DNA from: Methanoculleus sp. UBA430
Lineage (GTDB): Archaea > Halobacteriota > Methanomicrobia > Methanomicrobiales > Methanoculleaceae
NCBI RefSeq assembly: GCF_002506585.1
Contig: NZ_DAXW01000003.1
Span: 179,338 to 243,337 of the forward strand
Direction: 5' to 3'
Length of the DNA stretch: 64,000 nt
How positions within the stretch are numbered: the first letter of the stretch is position 1; each line of letters begins with the position of its first letter. A model generated the notes under the pieces. The model did not search any database, was not told the DNA's origin, and saw nothing but the letters and a program-made list of their open reading frames with translations. Positions 16,552 to 25,544 of the stretch are shown piece by piece. A program made the translations under genes and the position numbers.

Positions 16552-18165
16552 TCAGGGGGCCGGGAAGTAGAGTTCCTTTCCGGTGCAGCCGTCGAGGACG
16601 ATCGAGCGCTCCCCGTGCTCCGACACAAACCGGATCGCGTAGACCGGGTAGTAGATCGTCTGAAAGTCGACGATCTCCGCCGTCGGCTCAAGCCCCTTCA
16701 AGACGGTCCGGAACGAGGCCTCCGTAACCTTCGCCCCGGGGCGGGTACCCCGGAACGGCTCCATCGGGAGGTCCGCCCCCCGCCGGAGGGCGGAGAGCGC
16801 CGGGATCTCTTCAGCAAGCAGGGGCACGTAGACCACCGCATCGCCCATCGTCTTCATCTCCGTGATGAGTTTCGCCTTCGTCAGGCTTTTTAGGGCTTTC
16901 TTCACCACGTCGGGCGCAAGACGGGTCTCGGCCTCGATCTCGATCTGTGTCGATCCGCCATTCGCGAGCCCGGTGACAACCTTCACCGCGGCCTCGTCAA
17001 GCCCCAGGAGTTCCGAGAACCCCGGCCTGACCGTCAGCCCCCGGTCCACCTCAACGACGCTGCCGGTCTCGCCGTCGATGACGAACGATGCCGTCCTTGT
17101 CGCCTTCCGGATCAATCCGCCGATGTAGCGGACCTCAACCCGGTGAAGCGGCCGGTAGACCAGAACACCCGAGACGATCCGCTCTTCAGGCTCGAGGAGA
17201 AAAAATCGGCGTTTCCGTCTCGCCATGGCAATATCAAGTGCCTCCTCGCGGAGGAGCACCGGGACCACCGCCTCACCGGAGGCGGGCGGCTTCACGTCCA
17301 CCGGATCACTCTTCGGGGGCGGATCGCTCTCACGCGGTGGATCGCTCTTTGGGGGAGTACGGGTCTCGGGCAGGGCCGCCGGCATGACCGGAGGAGCGGG
17401 CGTGAGGCGGGGTGTCAGCCCCCGGTGCTCGCACAGCCGCTGCCCGAAGCGCATCTTCACTTTCTCCCGGGAGAGCCCGCCCATGACGAAGAACTCCCCG
17501 GGCTCGAGATCCGCGAGTTCTTCGACCTCTTTGCGGGACGAAAAGAAGAGGCTGACCGCTTTTAAGTCGTTCTCGATCGAGAGTTTCCCGATGATCTGGC
17601 TGTTGCACTGTGAGAGGACATTCTTCGTCACGAGCGACGGCCGCTGGGTCGCGACTAAGAGGCCGAGCCCGCGCTTGCGCCCCCGGCGGGAGATCTCCTC
17701 GATCTTCTTGATAGAGGTCCCCGACTGGGGAATGAACTTATCCGCCTCCTCCACGATCAGCAGGAAGGGCTTCTTTAACTCGCTCTCCAGGTCGTAGAGA
17801 ACATCGGCGAGGAGGACCACCTGTTCCTGCATATTGGTCTCCGAGACGTCGAAGATCACCGCCGACCGGGAGCAGATCGCGCTCTGCATCAGTTCCCGGA
17901 GGTTCGCCCGCCCGATATCCACGTCGCAGTCGTTCCCTGAACCGATCCAGAGGAGAGGGAACCGGTCCCTGAGCGAGGAGTACTCCCCCTCCGTGTCGAT
18001 GAGGCAGAACCCGACCCGTGCCTGCAGGAGCCGCTCACAGAGGACCGCGATGCCCCAGCTCTTCCCGGCACCCGACTGCGCGATGATACAGGTCCTTCCC
18101 GTGACCAGTTCCTGGGCATCGACGGCAATCTCCCGTTCACCGGCCCTGCCGATTGCGAGTTCCAT
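16552..18165 (-). CDS. HerA-type ATPase (DUF87)
   Basis: 537 residues, HerA/FtsK-class P-loop ATPase: Walker A AQSGAGKS near residue 34, Walker B FLLIVEEAD near 140, arginine-finger region SRRGRKRGLGLLVATQRPS. The middle (about 260-310) is a Pro/Asp-rich linker, and the C-terminal part looks like winged helices. HerA translocates DNA in end resection with NurA, but no nurA is near, so it may be one of the stand-alone archaeal members. ATG 18165; a GTTAAAACTC element near 18200 fits as TATA. Confidence 0.82.
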   Translation of the reverse strand: MELAIGRAGEREIAVDAQELVTGRTCIIAQSGAGKSWGIAVLCERLLQARVGFCLIDTEGEYSSLRDRFPLLWIGSGNDCDVDIGRANLRELMQSAICSRSAVIFDVSETNMQEQVVLLADVLYDLESELKKPFLLIVEEADKFIPQSGTSIKKIEEISRRGRKRGLGLLVATQRPSLVTKNVLSQCNSQIIGKLSIENDLKAVSLFFSSRKEVEELADLEPGEFFVMGGLSREKVKMRFGQRLCEHRGLTPRLTPAPPVMPAALPETRTPPKSDPPRESDPPPKSDPVDVKPPASGEAVVPVLLREEALDIAMARRKRRFFLLEPEERIVSGVLVYRPLHRVEVRYIGGLIRKATRTASFVIDGETGSVVEVDRGLTVRPGFSELLGLDEAAVKVVTGLANGGSTQIEIEAETRLAPDVVKKALKSLTKAKLITEMKTMGDAVVYVPLLAEEIPALSALRRGADLPMEPFRGTRPGAKVTEASFRTVLKGLEPTAEIVDFQTIYYPVYAIRFVSEHGERSIVLDGCTGKELYFPAP

Positions 18166-18251
18166 CCGATCAAGAGATCACAGGATGTCGGGAGTTTTAA
18201 CGGTTTCTTTTGGAACCAGAGGGCCACGTTTGCAATATACGTCACCCGTTA

Positions 18252-19634
18252 TCAGACGTTGTTTCTTCGGAGCGAGAGGAGAACGCCGAAGGCCGAGAGG
18301 ACCGCGAACGCGAGGAAGACCAGCCGGAGGCTCAGCAGAAACTCCGGGAATACCGCCGGCGTAACGACGGTCGCCCCCATGATGACCGCAAAAACCACGA
18401 GCACCGCTCCCATGCTCAGCATCATGCCGAGCGACCGCACCATTGCCGTCATCGCGGATGCGCACCCGTAATCCCGCTTCGTGACAGAGCCCATGATGGC
18501 GGTGGTGTTCGGGGATGAAAAGAGCCCGACCCCCACACCCAGCAGGACCAGAAGAGCGACAATCGCGGCGACCGGCGTCGTCGGAGAGAGGAGGGAGAAG
18601 CCGAAGAGGGCCACGGCCGAGAGCGCGATCCCCACCGAGGCGACGACCCCGGGCTGTATCCGGTCGGCGAGGCGGCCCGAGACCGGGGCGACGAAGACCT
18701 GGATCACCGGCTGGACCAGGAGCAGGGTGCCCGCGGCGACGGGTGCGTAGCCCCGGACGTACTGAAGGTAGAGGGAGAGGAGGAACCCGACCGCATACGT
18801 GGCGCTGTAGTTAATCAGGGCGGCACCGTTCGAGGCGGCAAAGACCCGGTTCTTCTCGATGAGCGATACCGGGAGGAGGGGGCAGGGCTGCCGCCGCTCC
18901 ACCCGGAAGAAGACCACCCCAAGGACGACGGCTGCCGCGAGGAGCGCCAGACCGACCGGGGTGGTCGCAGAGGCCAGGCCCAGGAAAAGGCAGAGGATCA
19001 GGGCGGAGGAGAGGACCATCCCGGGAGTGTCGAAGTGCTCCTGCTGCTGCTCGTTCAAGAACGCCGGGAACTTTTTCGCGTAGAAGAGAGCCGGGACGGC
19101 GAGGAGCGCGGTCATGATGAAGATGCTTCGCCAGCCGAAGAACTGGGTCAGGACACCCCCGAGGAACGGCCCGAGCGAGAGCCCGGCGTAGACGGCGGTG
19201 ACGTTCAGCCCGATAGCGGTGCCACGTTCGCCGGGCGGGTAGAGGTGGGTGATCAGGGCCACGCTGTTTGCGTAGATCATGGCGCCGCCGGTCCCCTGCA
19301 GGAAGCGGAAGACGAGGAGCAGTTCGAGCGTGGGCGTGAAGATGGTGAGGAGGGAGCCGGCGGTGTAGACGACGACCCCGAGCAGGAAGACGGTGACCTT
19401 CCCCCGTGAGTCGCCGAGCCTCCCTGCCGGGAGGAGGAAGATGACCGACGCGAGGAGGTAGGTGCTGGAGATCCAGGCGAGCGCGGCGGCGTCGGCAGAG
19501 AACTCACCGCCGATAGCAGGGAGGGCGAGGTTGATCGCGGAGCCCGTGAACGGGTTGAGGAACGTGACGACGGTGACCAGCAAGAGGATGAATCTTCGCG
19601 AGTAGGGTTTTTCGTCTTCCTGCTTCATTGCCAT
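18252..19634 (-). CDS. MFS drug exporter, 14-TM (DHA2/EmrB-QacA type)
   Basis: 460 residues with about 14 membrane helices. The family start is clear: FLNPFTGSAINLALPAIGGEF, then WISSTYLLASVIFLLPAGRLGDSRG (the A-motif of proton antiporters). Such proteins expel drugs or other amphiphiles using the proton or sodium gradient. ATG 19634 and ATG 19628 are both possible. It diverges from another MFS gene, and a perfect inverted repeat lies 34 bases before its start. Confidence 0.9.
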   Translation of the reverse strand: MAMKQEDEKPYSRRFILLLVTVVTFLNPFTGSAINLALPAIGGEFSADAAALAWISSTYLLASVIFLLPAGRLGDSRGKVTVFLLGVVVYTAGSLLTIFTPTLELLLVFRFLQGTGGAMIYANSVALITHLYPPGERGTAIGLNVTAVYAGLSLGPFLGGVLTQFFGWRSIFIMTALLAVPALFYAKKFPAFLNEQQQEHFDTPGMVLSSALILCLFLGLASATTPVGLALLAAAVVLGVVFFRVERRQPCPLLPVSLIEKNRVFAASNGAALINYSATYAVGFLLSLYLQYVRGYAPVAAGTLLLVQPVIQVFVAPVSGRLADRIQPGVVASVGIALSAVALFGFSLLSPTTPVAAIVALLVLLGVGVGLFSSPNTTAIMGSVTKRDYGCASAMTAMVRSLGMMLSMGAVLVVFAVIMGATVVTPAVFPEFLLSLRLVFLAFAVLSAFGVLLSLRRNNV

Positions 19635-19668
19635 CGCCCATACCCCCTGCCGGGAGTGTATGACTAGG

Positions 19669-19689
19669 TATTTGCGGCAAACGCAAATA
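19669..19689. promoter_or_regulatory. Candidate operator between two MFS exporters
   Basis: TATTTGCG (19669-19676) and CGCAAATA (19682-19689) form a perfect 8-bp inverted repeat around a 5-base spacer. It lies where the TATA/BRE of the minus-strand exporter should be (start at 19634), so a bound dimer would block that promoter. No regulator gene is adjacent. Confidence 0.6.
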
Positions 19690-19760
19690 AGGACACTGCT
19701 GCTGCCCGTTTAGATCCCTGCAGTATCTTTTAATGAGAATACCTCCCCAACATCCCCGGG

Positions 19761-20981
19761 ATGCCTCAACCACCCCCGGAGACCCGGCAGGAGGTCCGCG
19801 ACCTCTCGATCCGGCTCATCCTGCTGCTCGGCATGGTGAGCCTTCTGGGGAGCCTGATCTCGAACGGCGCCCGGAGCGTCACCGGCCCCTACATCCTCCT
19901 CCTCGGGGGGAGCGCGGCCGTCGTTGGTCTGGTCGCCGGATTCGGCGAGTTCATAGGCTACGCGTTGCGATCCGTCAGCGGCGTCTACATCGACCGGAAT
20001 CACCGCTACTGGGTGGTGGCGATGGCCGGCTACGGCCTGCTCGCCGCCATCCCCCTCCTCGCCTTCACCGGACGATGGGAGGCTGCGGCCTTCCTCATCA
20101 TCGCCGAACGGATAGGAAAGGCTGTTCGGACGCCTGCACGGGACACGATCCTCTCCCACGCGACGACGGCCATCGGGAGGGGATGGGGTTTCGGGGTTCA
20201 TAAGGCGCTCGATCAGGTCGGTGCGGTCATCGGCCCGCTGGTGATGGTCGCGGCCCTCGTCCTCACCGGCGGCTACACCGCGGGGTTTCTCCTCCTCGGG
20301 ATCCCTCTCGCCGGTGTTGTGATAATGCTCCTCTTCGCCCGGTCGGTGGTGCCGAGGCCGGGACGCCTGGAGATGAACGGAGGGACCATGGAGGAGGGGG
20401 GCGGTCTGCCCGGGATCACGCCATACGCCGCGTTCATCTTCCTCAGCATGGCCGGATTCACCAGCTTCCCGCTCATCTCGTTCCACTTAAAAGCCCTATC
20501 GCTCGTCCCCGATGCCGCCATCCCCCTCTTTTATGCCTCGGCGATGATGGCCTCAGTCGTCGTGGCGCTGCTCATCGGGCGGTCCTTTGAGCACATCGGC
20601 ACCCATCTCCTCCTCGCCATCCCGGCCCTCAGCACTGCGACGGTCCTGCTCGTCTTCTCGCCCATCCCGGGTGCAGCGCTCGCGGGAGCGCTCGTCTGGG
20701 GGGCCGGGGTCGGGATCTTCGAGACATCACTCCGGGCATCGATTGCAGAGTCCACGACGGCGGCACAGAGAGGACAGGTCTACGGCACCATGAGTGCGGT
20801 CTTCGGGACAGCGTGGTTCGTGGGAAGTGCCGTAATGGGCGTCCTCTACGACGTATCGATCGGGCATATCGTCGCGTACGTCGTCATCGTCGAGGCTGCG
20901 GCGCTGATCGCCTACATCTGGATGTATCGCTCGCGCATCGCGGTGAGGTTCCAGGAGGGGATCGGTGACCTCATCTCGTAA
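19761..20981 (+). CDS. MFS transporter, 12-TM
   Basis: 406 residues, about 12 helices. Loop 2-3 reads GYALRSVSGVYIDRNHRYW, a variant of the MFS A-motif, and AERIGKAVRTPARDTILSHA resembles the loop of exporters of unknown substrate found across archaea. A TATA-like CTTTTAATG near 19728-19736 would start transcription just at the ATG (leaderless). The last 11 bases overlap the end of the opposing DUF5518-like gene. Confidence 0.85.
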   Translation: MPQPPPETRQEVRDLSIRLILLLGMVSLLGSLISNGARSVTGPYILLLGGSAAVVGLVAGFGEFIGYALRSVSGVYIDRNHRYWVVAMAGYGLLAAIPLLAFTGRWEAAAFLIIAERIGKAVRTPARDTILSHATTAIGRGWGFGVHKALDQVGAVIGPLVMVAALVLTGGYTAGFLLLGIPLAGVVIMLLFARSVVPRPGRLEMNGGTMEEGGGLPGITPYAAFIFLSMAGFTSFPLISFHLKALSLVPDAAIPLFYASAMMASVVVALLIGRSFEHIGTHLLLAIPALSTATVLLVFSPIPGAALAGALVWGAGVGIFETSLRASIAESTTAAQRGQVYGTMSAVFGTAWFVGSAVMGVLYDVSIGHIVAYVVIVEAAALIAYIWMYRSRIAVRFQEGIGDLIS

Positions 20982-21345
20982 CCTTGCGGCGCGATTCCGT
21001 CCATGCCTTGAGCGCCCCCCCGATTGCGCCGCCGAGAGCGCCGAAGAACCCGAAGTAAAGGGCCAGGGCGAAGAGGAGGACGGCGATCCCGAGGCCGATG
21101 AGGGTGCCGATGGGGCCGAGGAATGCCGTCCCCCCGATGACGGCGATGATCGAGAAGATTGCGGCGACGATGAGTCCGCCCATGAGCCCACCGAGAGCGC
21201 CCCTGACCGCTCCCGGGGGCCCGAGGTAGCCGCCGATGATCCCCCCGACGATCGGGCCCCCTACCGGGAAGAAGGGGCTTACAACGAGCATGAAGATGAG
21301 TCCCACCAGCGTGGAAACCCAGTACGAACCGCCGTCCTCTGCCAC
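20971..21345 (-). CDS. DUF5518-like small membrane protein (paralog 1)
   Basis: 124 residues, four hydrophobic segments rich in Gly (GGIIGGYLGPPGAVRGALGGLMGGLIVAAIF), ending in a basic tail ESRRKVTR. Its pattern matches the archaeal DUF5518 type: Gly-rich helices with a small loop after the second. A paralog lies 66 bases upstream on the same strand. Function unknown. Confidence 0.7.
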   Translation of the reverse strand: MAEDGGSYWVSTLVGLIFMLVVSPFFPVGGPIVGGIIGGYLGPPGAVRGALGGLMGGLIVAAIFSIIAVIGGTAFLGPIGTLIGLGIAVLLFALALYFGFFGALGGAIGGALKAWTESRRKVTR

Positions 21346-21411
21346 TACCCACCTCCCGGTTGAGAAGAGCCGGGGAGGATCGCCCCCCGGTGATCACCCC
21401 GTGTTACCGTC

Positions 21412-21750
21412 CTATCGCCGGATCGCTCCCGCGATGACGCCGCCAATCAGGGAGAGAAGCCCCTGGTAGACGAACGCCGCCACGATAATGACGAGCGATG
21501 TGCCGAGGCCCGCGATGAACCCGAACGCCCCGAGCAGGACCGTGCCGCCGACAAGGAGCAGTACCGCGATGACGATGGCACCGAGGATGCCGGCAAGAAG
21601 CCCGGCCTTTGCGCCGTTCGATATCCCGCGTCCCGACATCCAGCCGGCGACGAACCCGCCGACGAGCGGCCCGATGACCGGCAGCAGAAAGCCGAGAATA
21701 AGCCCCACAAGCCACCCAACGATGACACCAGTCCAGAAGTTATCAGCCAT
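21412..21750 (-). CDS. DUF5518-like small membrane protein (paralog 2)
   Basis: 112 residues with the same plan as its downstream neighbour: GxxxG-rich helices (LVGLILGFLLPVIGPLVGGFVAGWMSGRG...) and a final LIGGVIAGAIRR. CTTATATACTA at 21783-21793 is a good TATA placing the transcript start near 21763, and GGTGATGG precedes the ATG. The two genes probably arose by duplication and share this promoter. Function unknown. Confidence 0.72.
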   Translation of the reverse strand: MADNFWTGVIVGWLVGLILGFLLPVIGPLVGGFVAGWMSGRGISNGAKAGLLAGILGAIVIAVLLLVGGTVLLGAFGFIAGLGTSLVIIVAAFVYQGLLSLIGGVIAGAIRR

Positions 21751-21812
21751 ATCGTTCCATCACCGCCGGGAATTCGGAGATGTAGTATATAAGTTTAGGG
21801 GTCGGGCGCCGG

Positions 21813-22757
21813 TCAACGGCGTATCCGGGTCCCGGCCCGCCCGGCAAGGGCTGCGGTGGCTGAACCTAGTGATCCGATGGTCACCCGGTCCCCCCCGGCA
21901 TCGAGGAACCCGACGGCAGCCTCGATCTTCGGCCCCATGCTCCCGGCAGGGAACTGCCCCGCGAGAAGGTGCCGTCTCGCCTCGGCGACCGTCATCTCGG
22001 AGAGATCCTGCTGGTCCGGCCGCCCATAGTTCAGGGCAACGCGCTCGACATCGGTCAGGATCAGGAGGTCGCCGGCGCCGACGAGCCGGGCGAGAAGCGC
22101 CGCGGTGTAGTCTTTGTCCACCACCGCCTCGACGCCCCGGAGGGTGCCCCCGGGACCCTTGATTACCGGGACGCCGCCGCCGCCCGCGGCGATCACGACC
22201 ACCCCGGCCGAGGAGAGCCGGCGTATCGCCTCTCCCTCCACGAGGGCGATCGGGCGCGGCGAGGGGACCACCCGCCGGTAGCCCTGCCCCGGCATCTGCA
22301 CCATCCGCCAGCCCTTCTCGGTTTCGAGCCGTTTTGCCTGCATCGCCGTGTAAATCGGCCCGATAGGTTTCTCCGGAATCTCGAACGCCGGGTCGGCAGC
22401 CGCGACCAGGGTCCGGGTGAGCACCGTCGCGATCGGGCAGTCGACCCCCGCCGCAAGAAGCGCTTCCTGCATCGACTGCGCGAGCATGTAGCCGATCATC
22501 CCCTGACTTTCCGCCCCACAGACATCAAGCGGCATCGGCGGGAGGATATCCTTTGTCAGTTCGTTTCGGAGGAGAATATCCCCCACCTGGGGCCCGTTCC
22601 CGTGCGTGATGACGACGGCGTAGCCGTCGCCTGCTATCTCTGCGATATGCCGCGCAGCGCAGCGGACATTTGCGAACTGCTCTTCGGCCGTCCCTGTCTC
22701 CCGGTGACGCAGGATGGCGTTCCCGCCGAGCGCAACTACCACGGCCTTTCCCGCCAT
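21813..22757 (-). CDS. arcC: Carbamate kinase
   Basis: 314 residues. Carbamate kinase makes ATP from carbamoyl phosphate and ADP, the last step of the arginine deiminase pathway. Seen: VALGGNAIL at the N-terminus, VITHGNGPQVG, CGAESQGMIGYML, and IAAGGGGVPV, all family marks, and SMGPKIEAAVGFL near the end. It begins four bases after the arginine deiminase stop. No ornithine carbamoyltransferase gene lies in the cluster. Confidence 0.95.
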   Translation of the reverse strand: MAGKAVVVALGGNAILRHRETGTAEEQFANVRCAARHIAEIAGDGYAVVITHGNGPQVGDILLRNELTKDILPPMPLDVCGAESQGMIGYMLAQSMQEALLAAGVDCPIATVLTRTLVAAADPAFEIPEKPIGPIYTAMQAKRLETEKGWRMVQMPGQGYRRVVPSPRPIALVEGEAIRRLSSAGVVVIAAGGGGVPVIKGPGGTLRGVEAVVDKDYTAALLARLVGAGDLLILTDVERVALNYGRPDQQDLSEMTVAEARRHLLAGQFPAGSMGPKIEAAVGFLDAGGDRVTIGSLGSATAALAGRAGTRIRR

Positions 22758-22761
22758 CCCA

Positions 22762-24060
22762 CTACCCCCGCTCCAGCGTGCAGGTCATGCAGTGGGGGCC
22801 GCCGTAACCCCCCGTCAGGTTCTCAAGGCGGAGTGGACGGACCTCGATACCGTGCCGGGAGAACTCCTCCTTGTGCGGGAAGAACCGTCCGGTGTTCCTG
22901 ATCCGGCGGTAGTCCTCCTCCGCCGCGCGGAGGAGCCGCCCGTAGCGTTCCGGATCGCGCGTGGCCTTCCGTTCCAGGTTCTGGAGAACCATCCGCATCA
23001 CCCGCTCCCCCTCCACCGCAAGGATGCACCCGTCGCGGATGCAGAGGATGTTCGCGGCGTAGGAGAGCTGCTCCAGGATCGAGAGGTCGATCACCGAAAA
23101 CCCCTTCGACCTGACATAATCGTAGAGGCTCACGGTCTCGCCCGCGGGCTCGTACTCCCTGCCCGCCCGGGAATAGACGTCGACCTGCGCCCGTCGAAGG
23201 AGGACCTCAGAGCCGATCACCACCCCGCTTCCCGCGACGTTGAAGTAGGTGTCCAGATGCATATCGACCATCGGGTCGGGCCGGTCGCTCGGGATGAGCG
23301 GGTGGCCCGGCTGGTGGACGACGCCGATCTCGTCGTAGCTGGGGGTGCAGTCGAGGAACTGGCATACCCCGGCATGGTTTGTCCGGTCTCCGGTGCCGAC
23401 GAGGGCGAACTCCCCCATCGGCATGAAGTCCCCGCCCTCGAAGGTCCCGGGCTCCTCGACCGTCCCGGCGACCGGGATGCCGAGGATCTCCCAGAGGAAT
23501 CGGGTAATCTCCGGTTCCCGGGCTCGCTGCTGTTTTGCCGGCCGCGCGACGACGAGGCCGCAGTCGGTCACTGCCTGCTGGTCCCGCATGAAGTAGAGGT
23601 TTGCAAGCGGCTCCTGCCCCGGTATCCGGACGTCCACCCCGCCCCGGGGGTGCCCCCGTCCCACCTCGAGGACCGGGTTCAAGAGGAGGAGAGTGAAGAA
23701 GTGCAGCGAGTCCAGTCCGTCGGCGTTCTGCTCCATGCTCCGGCGCGCCGCCGCCACCTCTTTCACGTCCCCCCGGATGGTGACGGTCTCGTACGCCCAA
23801 TCGACGAGCCGCCGCCGCACCGCCGGGTCGCGGTCGGCGGATTCAAGGACCGTCTCCTTGAGGTGCAGCACCCGGACGCCGAACTCCTCGCGGAGGGTGC
23901 GGGTGAGCGCATCGTGCTCCCGGCGCGCCTCGTACCGGCTGAACGCCCGCTCGTAGAGCGCTGTATACGGCTCGAGCAACCCGAAGAACATCTCGACCCC
24001 CGGCCGGTGAACAGCAACCGTCCGGAGCGGCTCCCACTCCGCCCGCACGCCCGTTATCAT
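22762..24060 (-). CDS. arcA: Arginine deiminase
   Basis: 432 residues. It hydrolyses arginine to citrulline and ammonia. Guanidino-modifying enzyme marks: FFGLLEPYTALYE, FEGGDFMPMG (catalytic Glu/Asp region), MHLDTYFNV with the catalytic His, and the C-terminal GGPHCMTCTLERG with the nucleophile Cys. ATG 24060 has GGAGG nine bases before it; ATG 24069 overlaps the stop of the small membrane gene (ATGA) but has no room for a ribosome site. It is the middle gene of a three-gene run ending in arcC. Confidence 0.93.
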   Translation of the reverse strand: MITGVRAEWEPLRTVAVHRPGVEMFFGLLEPYTALYERAFSRYEARREHDALTRTLREEFGVRVLHLKETVLESADRDPAVRRRLVDWAYETVTIRGDVKEVAAARRSMEQNADGLDSLHFFTLLLLNPVLEVGRGHPRGGVDVRIPGQEPLANLYFMRDQQAVTDCGLVVARPAKQQRAREPEITRFLWEILGIPVAGTVEEPGTFEGGDFMPMGEFALVGTGDRTNHAGVCQFLDCTPSYDEIGVVHQPGHPLIPSDRPDPMVDMHLDTYFNVAGSGVVIGSEVLLRRAQVDVYSRAGREYEPAGETVSLYDYVRSKGFSVIDLSILEQLSYAANILCIRDGCILAVEGERVMRMVLQNLERKATRDPERYGRLLRAAEEDYRRIRNTGRFFPHKEEFSRHGIEVRPLRLENLTGGYGGPHCMTCTLERG

Positions 24061-24065
24061 ACTCT

Positions 24066-24230
24066 TCATCCTCCATGCCGGGGAGCAATGAAGAAGTACG
24101 CGATCATCACCCCGGCAGCCGTTGCTGCCGCGAGGATCCAGTTCACCCGCCCGCTGAGAGCAAAACTGATGCCGGAATAGATGGCAAACACGAGAATGCC
24201 GTAGAGGAGGGTTCTTGCATACCGATGCAT
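24066..24230 (-). CDS. Small membrane protein leading the arginine deiminase operon
   Basis: A 54-residue protein with two membrane helices (LLYGILVFAIYSGISFAL and WILAAATAAGVMIAYFFIA) and a basic start, MHRYAR. AGAGGA lies eight bases before its ATG, and a TATA-like GGTTTATCC near 24256-24264 would start the transcript near 24236. Its stop lies inside the arginine deiminase start region, so the two are coupled. Unrecognised; it could anchor or gate arginine handling, by context only. Confidence 0.65.
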   Translation of the reverse strand: MHRYARTLLYGILVFAIYSGISFALSGRVNWILAAATAAGVMIAYFFIAPRHGG

Positions 24231-24455
24231 CGTATGAGTCCTCTTGCCGGTGAACGGATAAACCTGCCGCGGACCGGGACCGGAGATTCAGGCGAGTTAT
24301 CACCGTCAAAACAAGAAACTACGCTCTCAACGCTGTCCATCGCCTCCCGGGGAGGCGGGCAGAGCCATCCCCGGGGTCTGAAACCGCAATAATTATTATT
24401 CGGGGGAACAACCGACTCACAAGAGATACTATCCACAACCCCGGAGGTGTTCACC

Positions 24456-24656
24456 TTGAAGATCAGACGTTATAAGTCTCCCATCTCAACGACCGCAAAA
24501 CCGTTCAGGATAGTGCGGCGGCTGCAGCGCAACCCGACCTACACCCCGCTCAGGACCGGGCCGGTGGTGAACGCCGCCGTGCTCGCCGCTCTCTCGGCGA
24601 CATCGGCCATGTCCGGGCTGACGCTCGGGGTCTGCATCCGCCTTGCAGGGCTGTGA
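24456..24656 (+). CDS. Hypothetical small protein with one membrane segment
   Basis: 66 residues from TTG 24456: basic N-half (KIRRYKSPISTTAKPFRIVRRLQR) and a hydrophobic C-half (VVNAAVLAALSATSAMSGLTLGVCIRLAGL). GGAGGTG six bases before the TTG supports this start. An AT-rich CAATAATTATTATTC at 24389-24403 may be the promoter. CCTTTTTTGG after the stop, at 24677-24686, may terminate it. Unrecognised. Confidence 0.5.
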   Translation: MKIRRYKSPISTTAKPFRIVRRLQRNPTYTPLRTGPVVNAAVLAALSATSAMSGLTLGVCIRLAGL

Positions 24657-24688
24657 GACCGCCATCAACACCGCCTTTTTTGGGCCCG

Positions 24689-25180
24689 TCATAACCCGAT
24701 GAGATCCATCACCCGGAGCCCGAACAGGACCATCCCCGACCGTAGCGCCCCGAGGAGGGTTTCGCCTTCGATTGTGACGGTGCCGTTTCGCATCGCCGCC
24801 CGGAACGTATCAAACGGTTGGTTTGACGCCATGACGTCCTCCACCACTGTGGAGTCGGCGGTCACCGTGACGAGCGGGTCCGGGCAGCCCTTTGCGTCGA
24901 ACTGCACGATCTTCCGGTCGTGAAAGGTGATTCCGATGACCAGAACGCCGTCGGGAGAGACGACGTGAAGGTTGACCTTCTCGGCTTCGAACGGCCCGGT
25001 CACCCACCCCGGCAGCCGACCGGCATACTCGTTGTAGGTCAGGGTATACTCCCGCATCGCAAAGAGGAGGTTCACCTCTTCCGGGGTCATATCGGCGTTA
25101 TCGACCACGAGCCCGCCCGTCCCCGCCACAAGCGTCAGCACTGCCAGGAGGGCGAGAACCACCCGGAGAGCCGGGATCAC
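24689..25180 (-). CDS. Secreted hypothetical protein
   Basis: 163 residues. It has an N-terminal signal or anchor (LRVVLALLAVLTLVAGTGGLVV) and a small soluble domain. The pattern KGCPDPLVTVTADSTVVEDVMASNQPFDTFRAAMRNGTVTIEGE resembles sterol-carrier-like (SCP2) folds, where a ligand strand is followed by DxFxxAMxxGxVxIEG; this is a tentative reading. The end (GALRSGMVLFGLRVMDLIGL) is hydrophobic. Convergent with the small gene at 24456. Confidence 0.6.
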   Translation of the reverse strand: MIPALRVVLALLAVLTLVAGTGGLVVDNADMTPEEVNLLFAMREYTLTYNEYAGRLPGWVTGPFEAEKVNLHVVSPDGVLVIGITFHDRKIVQFDAKGCPDPLVTVTADSTVVEDVMASNQPFDTFRAAMRNGTVTIEGETLLGALRSGMVLFGLRVMDLIGL

Positions 25181-25544
25181 CGCAACCCCTCCGTCCGCTC
25201 CCCGCCTTCCGGTGCGCCGGTGCCGGGAGTGATGCTACACCCGGATAGAGTCCCCTGGTTGCCCCTGCGGGCGAGCGAATAGCAGCCGTACATGCCGTCT
25301 CTGAGGAGGAGTGAGGAAGTTCAGGTATTTCAGAATATCTATCCGCGCCCCACGGGGGAGGGGGGCCGGAACGGGTTTGCCGCCCGGGACCGCACCCCGG
25401 GGTGCAGGCAGGGCGACCGGGGCCGAGATCGCGCGGACCCCGCGTGGAAGGGCGCATCCGGGCGGGGAAAAGGAGATATGGCGGCACCGTGTATGGAGAG
25501 TTAAGAAGCGCGGACAATCTCTGTACCCGGGCAGATGGTGACCT
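25181..25544. other. Gene-free spacer before the ABC exporter
   Basis: 364 GC-rich bases with no convincing gene in either direction. GAGAGTTAAGAAG at 25496-25508 could be the TATA region for the ABC-2 operon. Short open frames here have no ribosome sites and no recognisable sequence. Confidence 0.5.

Noticed and set aside
22714..24180. A 488-codon open frame on the plus strand opposite arcA, and similar long frames opposite pmbA, tldD and the kinases
   Set aside because: They are mirror frames of GC-rich genes whose minus- or plus-strand products are clearly recognisable; their translations are low-complexity Arg/Gly/Asp-rich with no motifs.
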